A DNA stretch of 64,000 nt, taken from the NCBI RefSeq assembly GCF_000026185.1, contig NC_010694.1:1736001-1800000 (forward strand). The letters run 5' to 3'. The translations under genes and the position numbers were made by a program. This document shows positions 19,947 to 27,922 of this stretch, piece after piece; positions within the stretch are counted from its first letter, which is position 1, and every line of letters starts with the position of its first letter. The notes below the pieces were generated by a model. That model did no database searches and was not told where the DNA came from. It was given only the letters and a program-made list of their open reading frames with translations. This stretch comes from Erwinia tasmaniensis Et1/99 (GTDB taxonomy: Bacteria > Pseudomonadota > Gammaproteobacteria > Enterobacterales > Enterobacteriaceae).

Positions 19947-20043
19947 GGCAAAGGTCGTGTCCGGATTAAAGCAAGCCTGACAGGGTAGAGTTAACTGATG
20001 AAAAAGAAAAGCGGGAATTTAGGATAGTGGCTGCATACAGCAG

Positions 20044-20072
20044 CGGTTATGCCTGGCGTGAAGGCATAACCG
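20044..20072 (-). terminator. Hairpin downstream of the WbaP-like gene
   Basis: Ten-bp stem CGGTTATGCC / GGCATAACCG, 24 bp beyond the stop of the sugar transferase gene. It has no T tail and could also limit read-through from the other side. Confidence 0.45.
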
Positions 20073-20095
20073 TGGGTCGTTGTGTGCAGGATAAT

Positions 20096-21565
20096 TTAGT
20101 AAGCCCCGTCGCGGCGCAGTACCACGCCAACGGTTTTAAATAAAATGGCGATATCGGTCCACAGCGCCCAGTTTTTTACATACCAGGAATCAAAATAGAC
20201 GCGCGTGTCGTAGTCGATATCGTTGCGCCCACTCACCTGCCATAGCCCCGTCATGCCAGGCTTCGCCATCAAATAATAATCGACATCCCCGGCATAACGC
20301 TCCAGCTCGGCTTCGATCACCGGACGTGGACCCACCAGGCTCATGTCTCCGCGGATCACATTCCACAGCTGCGGCAGTTCATCCAGGCTGGTTTTGCGCA
20401 TTAGCGCGCCGATTTTCGTGACGCGCGGATCGTTTTTCAGCTTGAAGTCTTTATCCCATTCTTTACGCGCCTCCTCGTCCGTCGCCAGGAGATTTTCCAG
20501 TACCTCCGAGGCGTTCATCACCATTGAGCGGAACTTCAGGCATTTGAATTTCTTCCCATCCTGCCCAATTCGCTCATGGCCATATATCGGGCTGCCTCGA
20601 TCGCGGCTGACCAACCAACAGATGACCCCAAAGACCGGAGCAAGAAAGAGCAGCAGCAGGGAGGCAACGATAATATCGAAGGTACGCTTCAGAAAGCGCG
20701 AGGAGCGCTTTGCCAGGTTATTACTGACGCGTAGCAACATCACTTCATGGCTGAAGACAAACGACATGTCCGTGCCATAAAGCGGTACGCCGCGCAGTGT
20801 GGGAACCACGGAAACAGAACGGCACTTCTTACTGGAGAGCAGCTTTAACCATCGGTCGCGCATGGCACGCTGTTCGTTTTCGACCGCTACAATAAACTGG
20901 GTATTATCAAGATCAACCGTTTCCCAGAGTATATCCTGGTGGCCAATGACCGGGATGCCGTTAAAGCTGTCCCCAATCGCCGCACTGTCCGCCGGCGCGA
21001 CAAACGCCTTGACGTCATAACCGAGCAGTTCTTCACTTTGCAATGCCGCGAAAGCCTCATGGGCATTTCTGCCGCAGCCAATGATAATGGTATGTTTCTG
21101 CCAGTGGCCGATTTTAAGGATAGTGTTTTTGACGCACGAACGCAGAAGCGGCACGAGGATCAGCGCGTACATCCAGGTAAAGCTCCACAGCGTGCGTGAG
21201 AAGTCCCATTTTGAAAACGCAATCAGTGCCAAATCTAATAAAGAAAAGATAACGAGCGTTTTGATAATTTCTTTTAATTCAAACCAAAAGGGTTTGCGAT
21301 AAGTATAGTGACGTAGCCGTATCCAGAACCAGGAAATACATAACAGGGACATGGCGGCTTGAGTAATAAAGCGGATTTCTATTTGCTGGTCTGGAATGAA
21401 TATATCCAGCTTTCCCCAGATTACTTTGACGGTGACGACGGAGAGGAAGAGGGCTAAATTGATTGAGAACAAATCTGATAAACTTAGCGCGACTTTGGCA
21501 ATGACATTTTTTTGCGAGCCGCTTAATGTTCGGCGGCTGTCTTTTATTACCAGAGTACTTGTCAT
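20096..21565 (-). CDS. Polyprenyl-phosphate hexose-1-phosphate transferase, WbaP/RfbP type
   Basis: 489 residues. Four to five N-terminal membrane segments (about 25-160), a nucleotide-binding-like middle domain starting HTIIIGCGRNAHEA, one more membrane segment (about 296-320) and the C-terminal catalytic domain with FKCLKFRSM (340-348), TSLDELPQLWNVI (392-404) and SLVGPRP. This is the long WbaP form, which moves galactose- or glucose-1-phosphate from UDP-sugar onto undecaprenyl phosphate to start a polysaccharide unit. The gene stands alone with no glycosyltransferases, Wzx or Wzy around it. The sugar specificity is not decidable here. Confidence 0.93.
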   Translation of the reverse strand: MTSTLVIKDSRRTLSGSQKNVIAKVALSLSDLFSINLALFLSVVTVKVIWGKLDIFIPDQQIEIRFITQAAMSLLCISWFWIRLRHYTYRKPFWFELKEIIKTLVIFSLLDLALIAFSKWDFSRTLWSFTWMYALILVPLLRSCVKNTILKIGHWQKHTIIIGCGRNAHEAFAALQSEELLGYDVKAFVAPADSAAIGDSFNGIPVIGHQDILWETVDLDNTQFIVAVENEQRAMRDRWLKLLSSKKCRSVSVVPTLRGVPLYGTDMSFVFSHEVMLLRVSNNLAKRSSRFLKRTFDIIVASLLLLFLAPVFGVICWLVSRDRGSPIYGHERIGQDGKKFKCLKFRSMVMNASEVLENLLATDEEARKEWDKDFKLKNDPRVTKIGALMRKTSLDELPQLWNVIRGDMSLVGPRPVIEAELERYAGDVDYYLMAKPGMTGLWQVSGRNDIDYDTRVYFDSWYVKNWALWTDIAILFKTVGVVLRRDGAY

Positions 21566-21892
21566 AATCTATGCTCTCTTTGATGAAGGAACATCGGGCT
21601 GTGTAAGATAATGTATGGGTCGGAAGCCGTTATATTACATCCTCGGATTGACGAACCGGTCTTGAGAGGCGCGTTTTGCCAAAGGTCGAAAATTGACAAG
21701 GCTAAAATAGCCGGGTCATTTATTGTTTTGCCACATTATAAAGAGGCCAGTATGCAGCAGTAGACAGTTTTCGTTAATACAGGAAATTCCTAAAAGAACG
21801 CAAGGCGTTAATTAAAGATAAATCTCTGTTAAATAATTAAAGGCTGCGTTAAATGAGTAGTAAAATAAGCTTCTTTGACAATAAGATAAAAG
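21566..21892. other. Intergenic region upstream of the WbaP-like gene
   Basis: About 330 AT-rich bp between the start of the sugar transferase gene and the cvrA terminator. No gene, JUMPstart or ops element was recognised. It must hold the promoter of the transferase gene. Confidence 0.5.
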
Positions 21893-21921
21893 AAAAAAAC
21901 CGCCGGAAAAATGGGCGGTTT
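21893..21921 (-). terminator. Intrinsic terminator of cvrA
   Basis: Read on the minus strand, AAACCGCC and GGCGGTTT pair and are followed by a run of T. It lies 50 bp after the cvrA stop. Confidence 0.85.
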
Positions 21922-21970
21922 CAGAGGGCGGCTTGTTAATAATATGAGGAAATAGAGTACGGTTTAAGGG

Positions 21971-23692
21971 CTACTCTTCCTGTACCTTGACGCCGATCTT
22001 GATGATTTCATTAGCTTCCTTTTCGGCTACCGTCCACAGCATATTTTTCCACTCCACCTGGTCGCCCACCACCGGCGCACCGCCGATAATGCCGGAAACC
22101 AGTTGGCCGAGCGTTTGCCGGAGATCCGTGCCTTCATCCAGCTCAATGCCGTATATTTGTGAAACATCCTGTAGTAGGGCATCCGCCTGCAGAATAAAGT
22201 CACCAAAGAAACGCTGGTCTAATGACACCGGAGGCGACTGGCTAAACAGTTTACCCAGCGCGGCAAGATCGCACTCCCGACCAATGACGCACAGCACATC
22301 ATTTTCTTTCAGGCGAGTGCTGCCGGTCGGATGGAGCAGCAGGTTATCGCGAAACAGGGCGGCGATCCGCGTTTCACGCGGCATACGCAGGTCGCGCAGG
22401 GCCGCGCCAATGCACCACTTATCCGCGCTGAGCTGGTACACAAACTGCTCCCAGGGATTTTCGGGGTGAATATCCAGCCCGATACGAGATATGGGTGAAG
22501 CCAGTGGGGGAACCACCACTCGAGCCTTATGCGCAGCCCATCCGAGCGACGTTCCCTGGACCATCAGTGAAACCAGTACGATGAAGAAGGCGATGTTGAA
22601 AAACAGTGACGCATGCGGCAAGCCCGCCATCATCGGAAAGACCGCGAGGATAATGGGTAAGGCTCCACGCAGCCCCACCCAGCTGATGAAAAGGCGTTCG
22701 CGAATATTAAATCCACGGAAGGGTAACAGCCCGATGATAACGGAAAGCGGGCGAGCCACCAGGATCAGGCAGAGCGAAAGCAGGGTGGCAGGCAGCGCGA
22801 TATTCCACAGGTCGGCAGGGTTAACCAGCAGGCCCAGCACCAGAAACATACCGATTTGACTCAACCACGCCATGCCATCAAACGTTTGCAGGATCCCATG
22901 CCGGTTACGGATGGGGCGGTTGCCCAGAATAAAACCACACAGGTAGACGGCAAGAATACCGCTGCCTTCCAGCACTGTGGTGAGTGAGAAAACCAGAATG
23001 CCGCCGCTGACGGCCAGCAAAGGGTAGAGGCCGCTGGCTAAGGATACGCGGTTAATGACCTGTAGCAGCGCCCAGCCGCCGCCCAGGCCAAGCACAATTC
23101 CTAGTCCGAACTGCTGTACCAGATGAACGACGAACATCCAGCTAAGCCCGGTTTGCCCCTGCTGGATCATCTCAATAAGGGTAATGGTAAGAAAGACCGC
23201 CATCGGATCGTTGCTGCCTGATTCAATTTCCAGCGTGGCGCTGACGCGCTCATTAAGGCCCTTTCCGCCCAGCAGTGAGAATACGGCCGCGGCGTCGGTA
23301 GAGCCAATGATAGCACCGACCAGGAAACCATTGAGCAGATTGAGGTCGAACAGCCACGCGGCGGCCAGCCCGGTCAGTCCGGCGGTGATCAGCACGCCTA
23401 CTGTCGCCAGGGAGAGCGCGGGGCCTAACGCTACGCGAAAAGAACTGGCCTGGGTGCGCATCCCGCCGTCAAGCAGGATCACGGCCAGGGCCAGATTGCT
23501 GATCAGGTATGCTGCGGGATAATTATCAAAGGCGATGCCGCCGATACCGTCAACGCCAGCCAGCATGCCAAGTGCGAGGAAAATAACCAGTATGGGGATC
23601 CCAAGCTTCGACGAAAAGGAGCTAAGCAGTATGCTCGCGGCGACCAGCACTGAACCAATGATGAAGAGACTGTAGATCGCGCTGGCTTCCAA
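21971..23692 (-). CDS. cvrA: Potassium/proton antiporter CvrA (NhaP2 type)
   Basis: 573 residues: about 12 transmembrane helices of the CPA1/NhaP fold ([16 protein letters not shown] and ESGSNDPMA are the conserved ion-site segments), then a cytoplasmic TrkA-C-like domain with [21 protein letters not shown] and a CorC/HlyC-like C-terminus. Family members exchange K+ for H+ and support volume and pH control. In E. coli cvrA follows dadX and precedes ldcA; here ldcA and emtA are replaced by the accessory block to the right. Confidence 0.94.
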   Translation of the reverse strand: MEASAIYSLFIIGSVLVAASILLSSFSSKLGIPILVIFLALGMLAGVDGIGGIAFDNYPAAYLISNLALAVILLDGGMRTQASSFRVALGPALSLATVGVLITAGLTGLAAAWLFDLNLLNGFLVGAIIGSTDAAAVFSLLGGKGLNERVSATLEIESGSNDPMAVFLTITLIEMIQQGQTGLSWMFVVHLVQQFGLGIVLGLGGGWALLQVINRVSLASGLYPLLAVSGGILVFSLTTVLEGSGILAVYLCGFILGNRPIRNRHGILQTFDGMAWLSQIGMFLVLGLLVNPADLWNIALPATLLSLCLILVARPLSVIIGLLPFRGFNIRERLFISWVGLRGALPIILAVFPMMAGLPHASLFFNIAFFIVLVSLMVQGTSLGWAAHKARVVVPPLASPISRIGLDIHPENPWEQFVYQLSADKWCIGAALRDLRMPRETRIAALFRDNLLLHPTGSTRLKENDVLCVIGRECDLAALGKLFSQSPPVSLDQRFFGDFILQADALLQDVSQIYGIELDEGTDLRQTLGQLVSGIIGGAPVVGDQVEWKNMLWTVAEKEANEIIKIGVKVQEE

Positions 23693-23784
23693 TGGGCTTT
23701 TCTCCTGTTAAAAATAAGAACGGATTTACAGTGTGTTGTAAGACAACGTTAATTGTCAAAAACGGCAGATGAATCAAGCGAATT

Positions 23785-23814
23785 TTGTCCACTATATGAG
23801 TGCCTCGCTATAAT
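23785..23814 (+). promoter_or_regulatory. Candidate sigma-70 promoter before the 58-residue ORF
   Basis: TTGTCC and a perfect TATAAT are separated by 18 bp. The -10 box sits inside the palindrome CGCTA-TAA-TAGCG, which could be an operator. The ORF at 23837 begins 22 bp downstream. Confidence 0.5.
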
Positions 23815-23836
23815 AGCGTAAAACGCAGAGGAATAT

Positions 23837-24013
23837 ATGCCTCTCATTGCACCAGAAAAGGCCATCGACTGGCGAATGGCCAGCAGGATGAGCGCCAACA
23901 AAAATATAACAAGTGCAGGCTTTACCGCCGTTGCATTTCCCGGTCGTCGGATGATGGCGATAAAAGTATTGAAGCGGCTTGAAGTGATGAATTTAGGGCA
24001 TCAATCTCGTTGA
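23837..24013 (+). CDS. Hypothetical 58-residue protein
   Basis: I do not recognise this protein. The frame MPLIAPEKAIDW...NLGHQSR is 58 codons. It has CAGAGGA seven nucleotides before its ATG and a good promoter just upstream, which together make it better than a random frame. It is basic and has no clear membrane segment or signal peptide; the middle stretch GFTAVAFPGRRMMAIKVL is mildly hydrophobic. An overlapping frame from a GTG at 23800 lacks a ribosome site. The gene could be an orphan or a remnant. Confidence 0.4.
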   Translation: MPLIAPEKAIDWRMASRMSANKNITSAGFTAVAFPGRRMMAIKVLKRLEVMNLGHQSR

Positions 24014-24038
24014 ATAAAAAGGGGGGGAGTGCAATCAT

Positions 24039-24424
24039 TCATTCTTCAGGGTAGGAAATAGGGTATCCACCCTCAGCCATGAGAATGTCAGCGAACCCTG
24101 TCATGCCTGAATGCATGCCTGCAACGACCAGTTTTCCCTGACAGCCTGTTCCAGGATTGTTTTCCGCGTTTCTTCGGCCAGAACGGGATCGACGTCAAAC
24201 ACAATGGAAACCGATGGGTAGGCTGACTAGACGTGTGGGAAGCGGTCGGTATCTCCCCATATCAGAAGGCATCGATCGCCCGAATTGATTCGGTATCCCG
24301 TATGGCCCGGTAACCAAATAGCGGTAATGCCTTCAGCTATTGGGGTTTCATCAATAAAAGTTTGACCGAACTGGAGTGACGGGCGGGCTGTTTTTACGTG
24401 TTTTAATGACATCCAGTGCGGCAT
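24039..24424 (-). pseudogene. Broken metallo-beta-lactamase-fold hydrolase
   Basis: Read on the minus strand, PIAEGITAIWLPGHTGYRI and CLLIWGDTDRFPHV match the C-terminal half of MBL-fold hydrolases. Three lesions are visible. The usual PGHTPGHT is reduced to a single PGHT. An in-frame TAG follows FPHV where relatives have Gln; translation past it gives SAYPSVSIVFDVDP, the expected family sequence. Near 24130 a shift to another frame restores VAGMHSGMTGFADIL and ends at a proper stop at 24039. The N-terminal half with the HxHxDH metal site is gone. Confidence 0.8.
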
Positions 24425-24453
24425 AATCCTTTATGCCGACAGTGCTTTATCGA

Positions 24454-25209
24454 TTACCTTGACGCCTGTTGCAGTGCAAGATCGGCACGCGTTGCGGCAT
24501 CATTTTCACCGTGTTCACGCAAAACCTGTACCAGCTGGCGCAGCTGCCCGTGCGTCAGCCCGACCCGCAGACTGCCGCGCATATGCGACAGCAGCTGCGC
24601 CTCCACGCCCGACGTAGCGGCTAAAGCCCCCACCGTTGCCAGTTCACGGCTCTGCCAGTCGAGGTTATCACGCGCAAAAATATCGCCGAAAAGGTGCGTT
24701 TGTAAAAACTGATTAATCACCGGGGCAAATTCAAACAGAGGCCCTTTTACCGCAGTACCCGCAATTTTTGTCTGGTTCGCCAGGCCAACGCGTCTTAGCT
24801 CATCACCCACCGGAACAAGGGCGGCAGGCTCCTTACCCTGTTCGTCCCGTATGCCGCGCTGTTGACGAGAGTCGATAACCTTCATCAGTTCGGTGAGAGC
24901 ATTGAGACTACGTGGGAAGCCGGTATAGGCGTAGAGCTGTACCAGAATTTCTTTGATTTCATTAACCGTCAGTCCGGCATCAAGCCCCTGATTGAGAGCC
25001 GTATTGAGCTTGTCCATCCTGCTGCTTGCCATGTAGCAGGCTATCAGTGGAATAAACTGCTGCCGTGCTGAAAGCCTGTCGCTCACCTTTTGCTGAGCAT
25101 GACTATCGGTACCCTCCGGCCGGAGGGTGGCTGCATCCGACGTTGAATAACTGCTCATCAGGGTGAGCGCCGCCGCCGCCGCCGTTTTAACGCGCGTGAT
25201 ATTGTTCAT
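24454..25209 (-). CDS. Exported carboxymuconolactone decarboxylase-family protein
   Basis: 251 residues. An N-terminal Sec-type signal (MNNITRVKTAAAAALTLMSSYSTSDA) predicts export. Two carboxymuconolactone-decarboxylase/AhpD-like repeats follow, one around YAYTGFPRSLNAL (about 91-103) and one around ELATVGALAATSGVEAQL. The AhpD CxxC pair is absent, so peroxidase activity is not expected. The start overlaps the end of the cupin gene by 23 bp, so the two are probably cotranslated. Such CMD-cupin pairs occur together in many bacteria; substrate unknown. Confidence 0.85.
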   Translation of the reverse strand: MNNITRVKTAAAAALTLMSSYSTSDAATLRPEGTDSHAQQKVSDRLSARQQFIPLIACYMASSRMDKLNTALNQGLDAGLTVNEIKEILVQLYAYTGFPRSLNALTELMKVIDSRQQRGIRDEQGKEPAALVPVGDELRRVGLANQTKIAGTAVKGPLFEFAPVINQFLQTHLFGDIFARDNLDWQSRELATVGALAATSGVEAQLLSHMRGSLRVGLTHGQLRQLVQVLREHGENDAATRADLALQQASR

Positions 25210-25666
25210 CTGTCACCTTTTCCATCCAATTAACGCTGTGTCCATTGACTACGCCGGTGACCGCCAGATGCGTCATGGCACTGCCGGGCGCAGCGCCGTG
25301 CCAGTGCCTGACGCCCGGCGGACAGAAAATCACGTCACCAGGGTGAATAACCTGCACGGGCTGCCCCTCCTGCTGAGTAAGGCCTGTGCCGGAGGTGACG
25401 ATCAGCCGCTGGCCAGCCGGATGCGTATGCCATGCTGAGCGGGCTCCCGGTGCGAAAGTGACGCAGGCGGCAGAGACGCTGATATCGCGGTCTGCCTTGA
25501 ATAACGCATCAACGCGAACGCGCCCGGTAAAATGGTCGGGCGAGCCATAAACCGCACTGCGGGTAACGGCTGGATTGACGGGTATGCAGTCGTTGCGCTG
25601 TTCTGCCCATGAGGAAAAGGTATTAAGAGACAGTAACAGCCCGAAACAGATCCTCTTTCTTTGCAT
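25187..25666 (-). CDS. Exported cupin-domain protein
   Basis: 159 residues when started at ATG 25666, which gives a signal peptide (MQRKRICFGLLLSLNTFSSWAEQ); the frame extends upstream to 25717 but that would bury the signal. The cupin metal motif is present: WHTHPAGQRLIV with two His and a Gln in place of the usual Glu, then FCPPGVRHWHG with the last His. It overlaps the CMD gene and lies 47 bp after the hydrolase gene, within the same leftward run. Role not known. Confidence 0.85.
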   Translation of the reverse strand: MQRKRICFGLLLSLNTFSSWAEQRNDCIPVNPAVTRSAVYGSPDHFTGRVRVDALFKADRDISVSAACVTFAPGARSAWHTHPAGQRLIVTSGTGLTQQEGQPVQVIHPGDVIFCPPGVRHWHGAAPGSAMTHLAVTGVVNGHSVNWMEKVTDEQYHAR

Positions 25667-25713
25667 TGAAAGCGCCTTTTTTAGCCGGTTAATAGGCGGG
25701 ACCCCTGTCAGGA

Positions 25714-26775
25714 TCACAGCTCTTTGTTATAGAAGCCTGTCAGATCGGCAGAAATTTGATTGACGTAGGGCTGCTTCCAATAGGTTTCGATATGGCTTGC
25801 TCCCTTTATTTTCAGCAACTTTTTATTTTGCGTGCCGGTGGCTTTTCCAAATGCCTGTTCGGTCATATACAGGGTGTCAGCCTCGGAACCGGCAATCATT
25901 AATAAAGGTTGCTGAATAAGATCAATATGATCGGTGGCGTCAAACGCCATCAAATCCATCAGGCTGCTGGTGGTATAGCGGGGCGTTGAATTAGGGTGGT
26001 AGTGCGTTTTCCCATAATACTCGAAACCTTCACGGTATAAGCCTGCCGGCATCTTAGCGATGTCCTCACTGGACAAATTTTTCAAATCGACATCGGCGCT
26101 ATACTTCACATCGCCCTTGAACTCTGATGTCCGAGCCGCGCTGGCCTCCTGTAAACGTTGTTGGATGGTGGCGATTTGGCTGTCCTGCATCCCGTTACGG
26201 CGGACCAGCCCGCTGTTGAACATACTCACCGTGGCAACGGCTTTGACACGTTTATCACTCTGTACGGCGGCGAGGGTATAGCCCCCTCCGCCACAAATGC
26301 CCAATGCGCCAATGCGCGTATTATCTGCACCGGGATAAGTTTGAATAAAATCAACCATGCCATGAATATCGTTAATACGATTGAACGGTTTATCCGTGTT
26401 ATGCGGCTGCCCGCCGCTGGCTCCCTGATAGGCGGCGTCGGCCGCTACAACAAGATATCCTTGCTCCGCCAGGCGCTGGGCATACAAGCCTGCCACCTGT
26501 TCCTTTACACCGCCGTTAGGATGCGCCACAACGATTGCCGGATATTTTTTTTCAGCATTATAGTTGGCGGGGGTATAGACATTCGCAGCAATATCAATGC
26601 CGTTAACTTTATAATGGACGGTGTGGATATTGACCTTACCCGCTTCATTTTTTGTAATAGCACCGTCGTAGGCCAGAGTGAAGGGATTTTTTTTATAATC
26701 AGCGGCAATAGCATCGGCCGTCATAGCTACGGCAGTCGATAAAATAAGGGTTGAAATAATACTTTTTGAATTCAT
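25714..26775 (-). CDS. Exported alpha/beta hydrolase with a cysteine nucleophile elbow
   Basis: 353 residues, signal peptide MNSKSIISTLILSTAVAMTADAIAA. The nucleophile elbow reads LGICGGGGYTL, so the G-x-C-x-G cysteine replaces the usual serine, as in dienelactone hydrolases. The acid is probably the Asp in AGSEAD and the base the His in KGASHIE. An HPNGG oxyanion-type segment lies near residue 85. The substrate is unknown. It starts the secreted part of the block, 128 bp after the SDR gene. Confidence 0.87.
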   Translation of the reverse strand: MNSKSIISTLILSTAVAMTADAIAADYKKNPFTLAYDGAITKNEAGKVNIHTVHYKVNGIDIAANVYTPANYNAEKKYPAIVVAHPNGGVKEQVAGLYAQRLAEQGYLVVAADAAYQGASGGQPHNTDKPFNRINDIHGMVDFIQTYPGADNTRIGALGICGGGGYTLAAVQSDKRVKAVATVSMFNSGLVRRNGMQDSQIATIQQRLQEASAARTSEFKGDVKYSADVDLKNLSSEDIAKMPAGLYREGFEYYGKTHYHPNSTPRYTTSSLMDLMAFDATDHIDLIQQPLLMIAGSEADTLYMTEQAFGKATGTQNKKLLKIKGASHIETYWKQPYVNQISADLTGFYNKEL

Positions 26776-26903
26776 GAGTCCGCCTTGAGTTAATGAACAT
26801 CTGCACGGCAGAGCGCCTCACAACAATCAGTGATGCCGCAACGGTGCACAGTCATTATTGCAATAAATAATAGGAAGAAGAGGTCGTTAATATTGGCTAA
26901 AGA

Positions 26904-27755
26904 TCAGCGTTCGCTTTCAGGATAATCAGCGCTCTGAGATAAATCGGCCCACTGCTCAAATTCGCCGCCCAGCGCGGCGAGTTTTTCCCGCACCATATCC
27001 AGCCCCGGTTTGCCGAGTACTAAATGTAGCGGTGGTGTGGGATCGTTGAGCGCGGTGACGATCGCTTTTGCCGCACGGGCCGGATCTCCGGGCTGTTGAC
27101 CACTGTTCAGATTCATATCGCTAACACGATCGTGCACGGTTTTTTTGTAGGCGGCGATAGGGTGCCTGGCCATCTGAAGAGAACGACCGGCCCAGTCGGT
27201 ACGGAACGGCCCCGGCAGGACGACGGTCACCCCCAGTCCAAGAGGCGAAACTTCTTTGAACAGGGATTCGGAGAAACCGATCAGGGCAAATTTGGTTGCG
27301 GCATAGTAGCCTGAACCGGGGTTACCTATCATTCCACCCACGGAGGAGATGTTGACGATATGTCCGGAACCTCTTTTCCTCATGCCCGGCAGCAGCGCAC
27401 GGGTCAGCGCAACAGGAGCAAAAACGTTCGTTTCAAATAATTTTCGGTAGTCATCCTCTTCGGCTTCTTCAACCGCGGCGATATATCCGTAGCCGGCATT
27501 ATTGACCAGCACGTCGACCCCACCGCGCTGCTCGACGAATTTAACGACAGCCTGAATATCCTCCTTACGGTTCACATCCAGCGTTAGCGCACAGGCGTTA
27601 TCGTGACCTTCGGTAAGCTTATGCAGGCTGTCTGCATTTCTTGCCGTTGCAAAGACCTGTTCGCCGCTGCCGATCAGATACTCGGCCAGAGCATATCCCA
27701 GTCCCGTAGAACATCCCGTTATTAACCAGCTGCGTTGTTTTTGCTTCATAAGCAT
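26904..27755 (-). CDS. Short-chain dehydrogenase/reductase
   Basis: 283-residue classical SDR. TGCSTGLGYALAEYL is the nucleotide loop (about 14-28), NNAGYGY the structural motif, and Ser plus YYAATK the catalytic residues. The charge after the second strand (ATARNADSL) suggests NADP(H). Either ATG 27755 or ATG 27749 can be the start: AGGGGA lies 2 bp before the first and 8 bp before the second, so the second is slightly better. Divergent from the LysR gene, which probably controls it. Confidence 0.88.
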   Translation of the reverse strand: MLMKQKQRSWLITGCSTGLGYALAEYLIGSGEQVFATARNADSLHKLTEGHDNACALTLDVNRKEDIQAVVKFVEQRGGVDVLVNNAGYGYIAAVEEAEEDDYRKLFETNVFAPVALTRALLPGMRKRGSGHIVNISSVGGMIGNPGSGYYAATKFALIGFSESLFKEVSPLGLGVTVVLPGPFRTDWAGRSLQMARHPIAAYKKTVHDRVSDMNLNSGQQPGDPARAAKAIVTALNDPTPPLHLVLGKPGLDMVREKLAALGGEFEQWADLSQSADYPESER

Positions 27756-27781
27756 GTCCCCTTGCTGATATTGTTTGTTTT

Positions 27782-27797
27782 ATCACCATTTGGTGAT
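27782..27797. promoter_or_regulatory. Candidate operator palindrome (SDR/LysR intergenic)
   Basis: ATCACCA-TT-TGGTGAT is a perfect inverted repeat 27 bp before the SDR start. Its position fits control of the leftward genes. Confidence 0.4.
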
Positions 27798-27856
27798 GCC
27801 CTTAAACTATAATTGATTAATGATGCAATACAATGAGCATAATGATTGATGCTGTG

Positions 27857-27871
27857 TTGAACAATATTCAA
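27857..27871. promoter_or_regulatory. Candidate LysR-type box
   Basis: TTGAA-CAATA-TTCAA, a dyad with the T-N11-A form used by LysR regulators, lies 52 bp before the lysR-type gene. Confidence 0.4.
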
Positions 27872-27922
27872 TAATAAGTGTAAGCTGGGCCCCGTCGCCA
27901 ACTTGCAAGAGGCCTCCCTTCG

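Noticed and set aside
23800..23982. 60-codon frame overlapping the 58-residue candidate
   Set aside because: Begins at GTG inside the promoter and has no ribosome site; the frame starting at 23837 is better placed.
26158..26742. 194-codon plus-strand frame within the exported hydrolase gene
   Set aside because: Antisense shadow; the opposite strand encodes a clear alpha/beta hydrolase with signal peptide.
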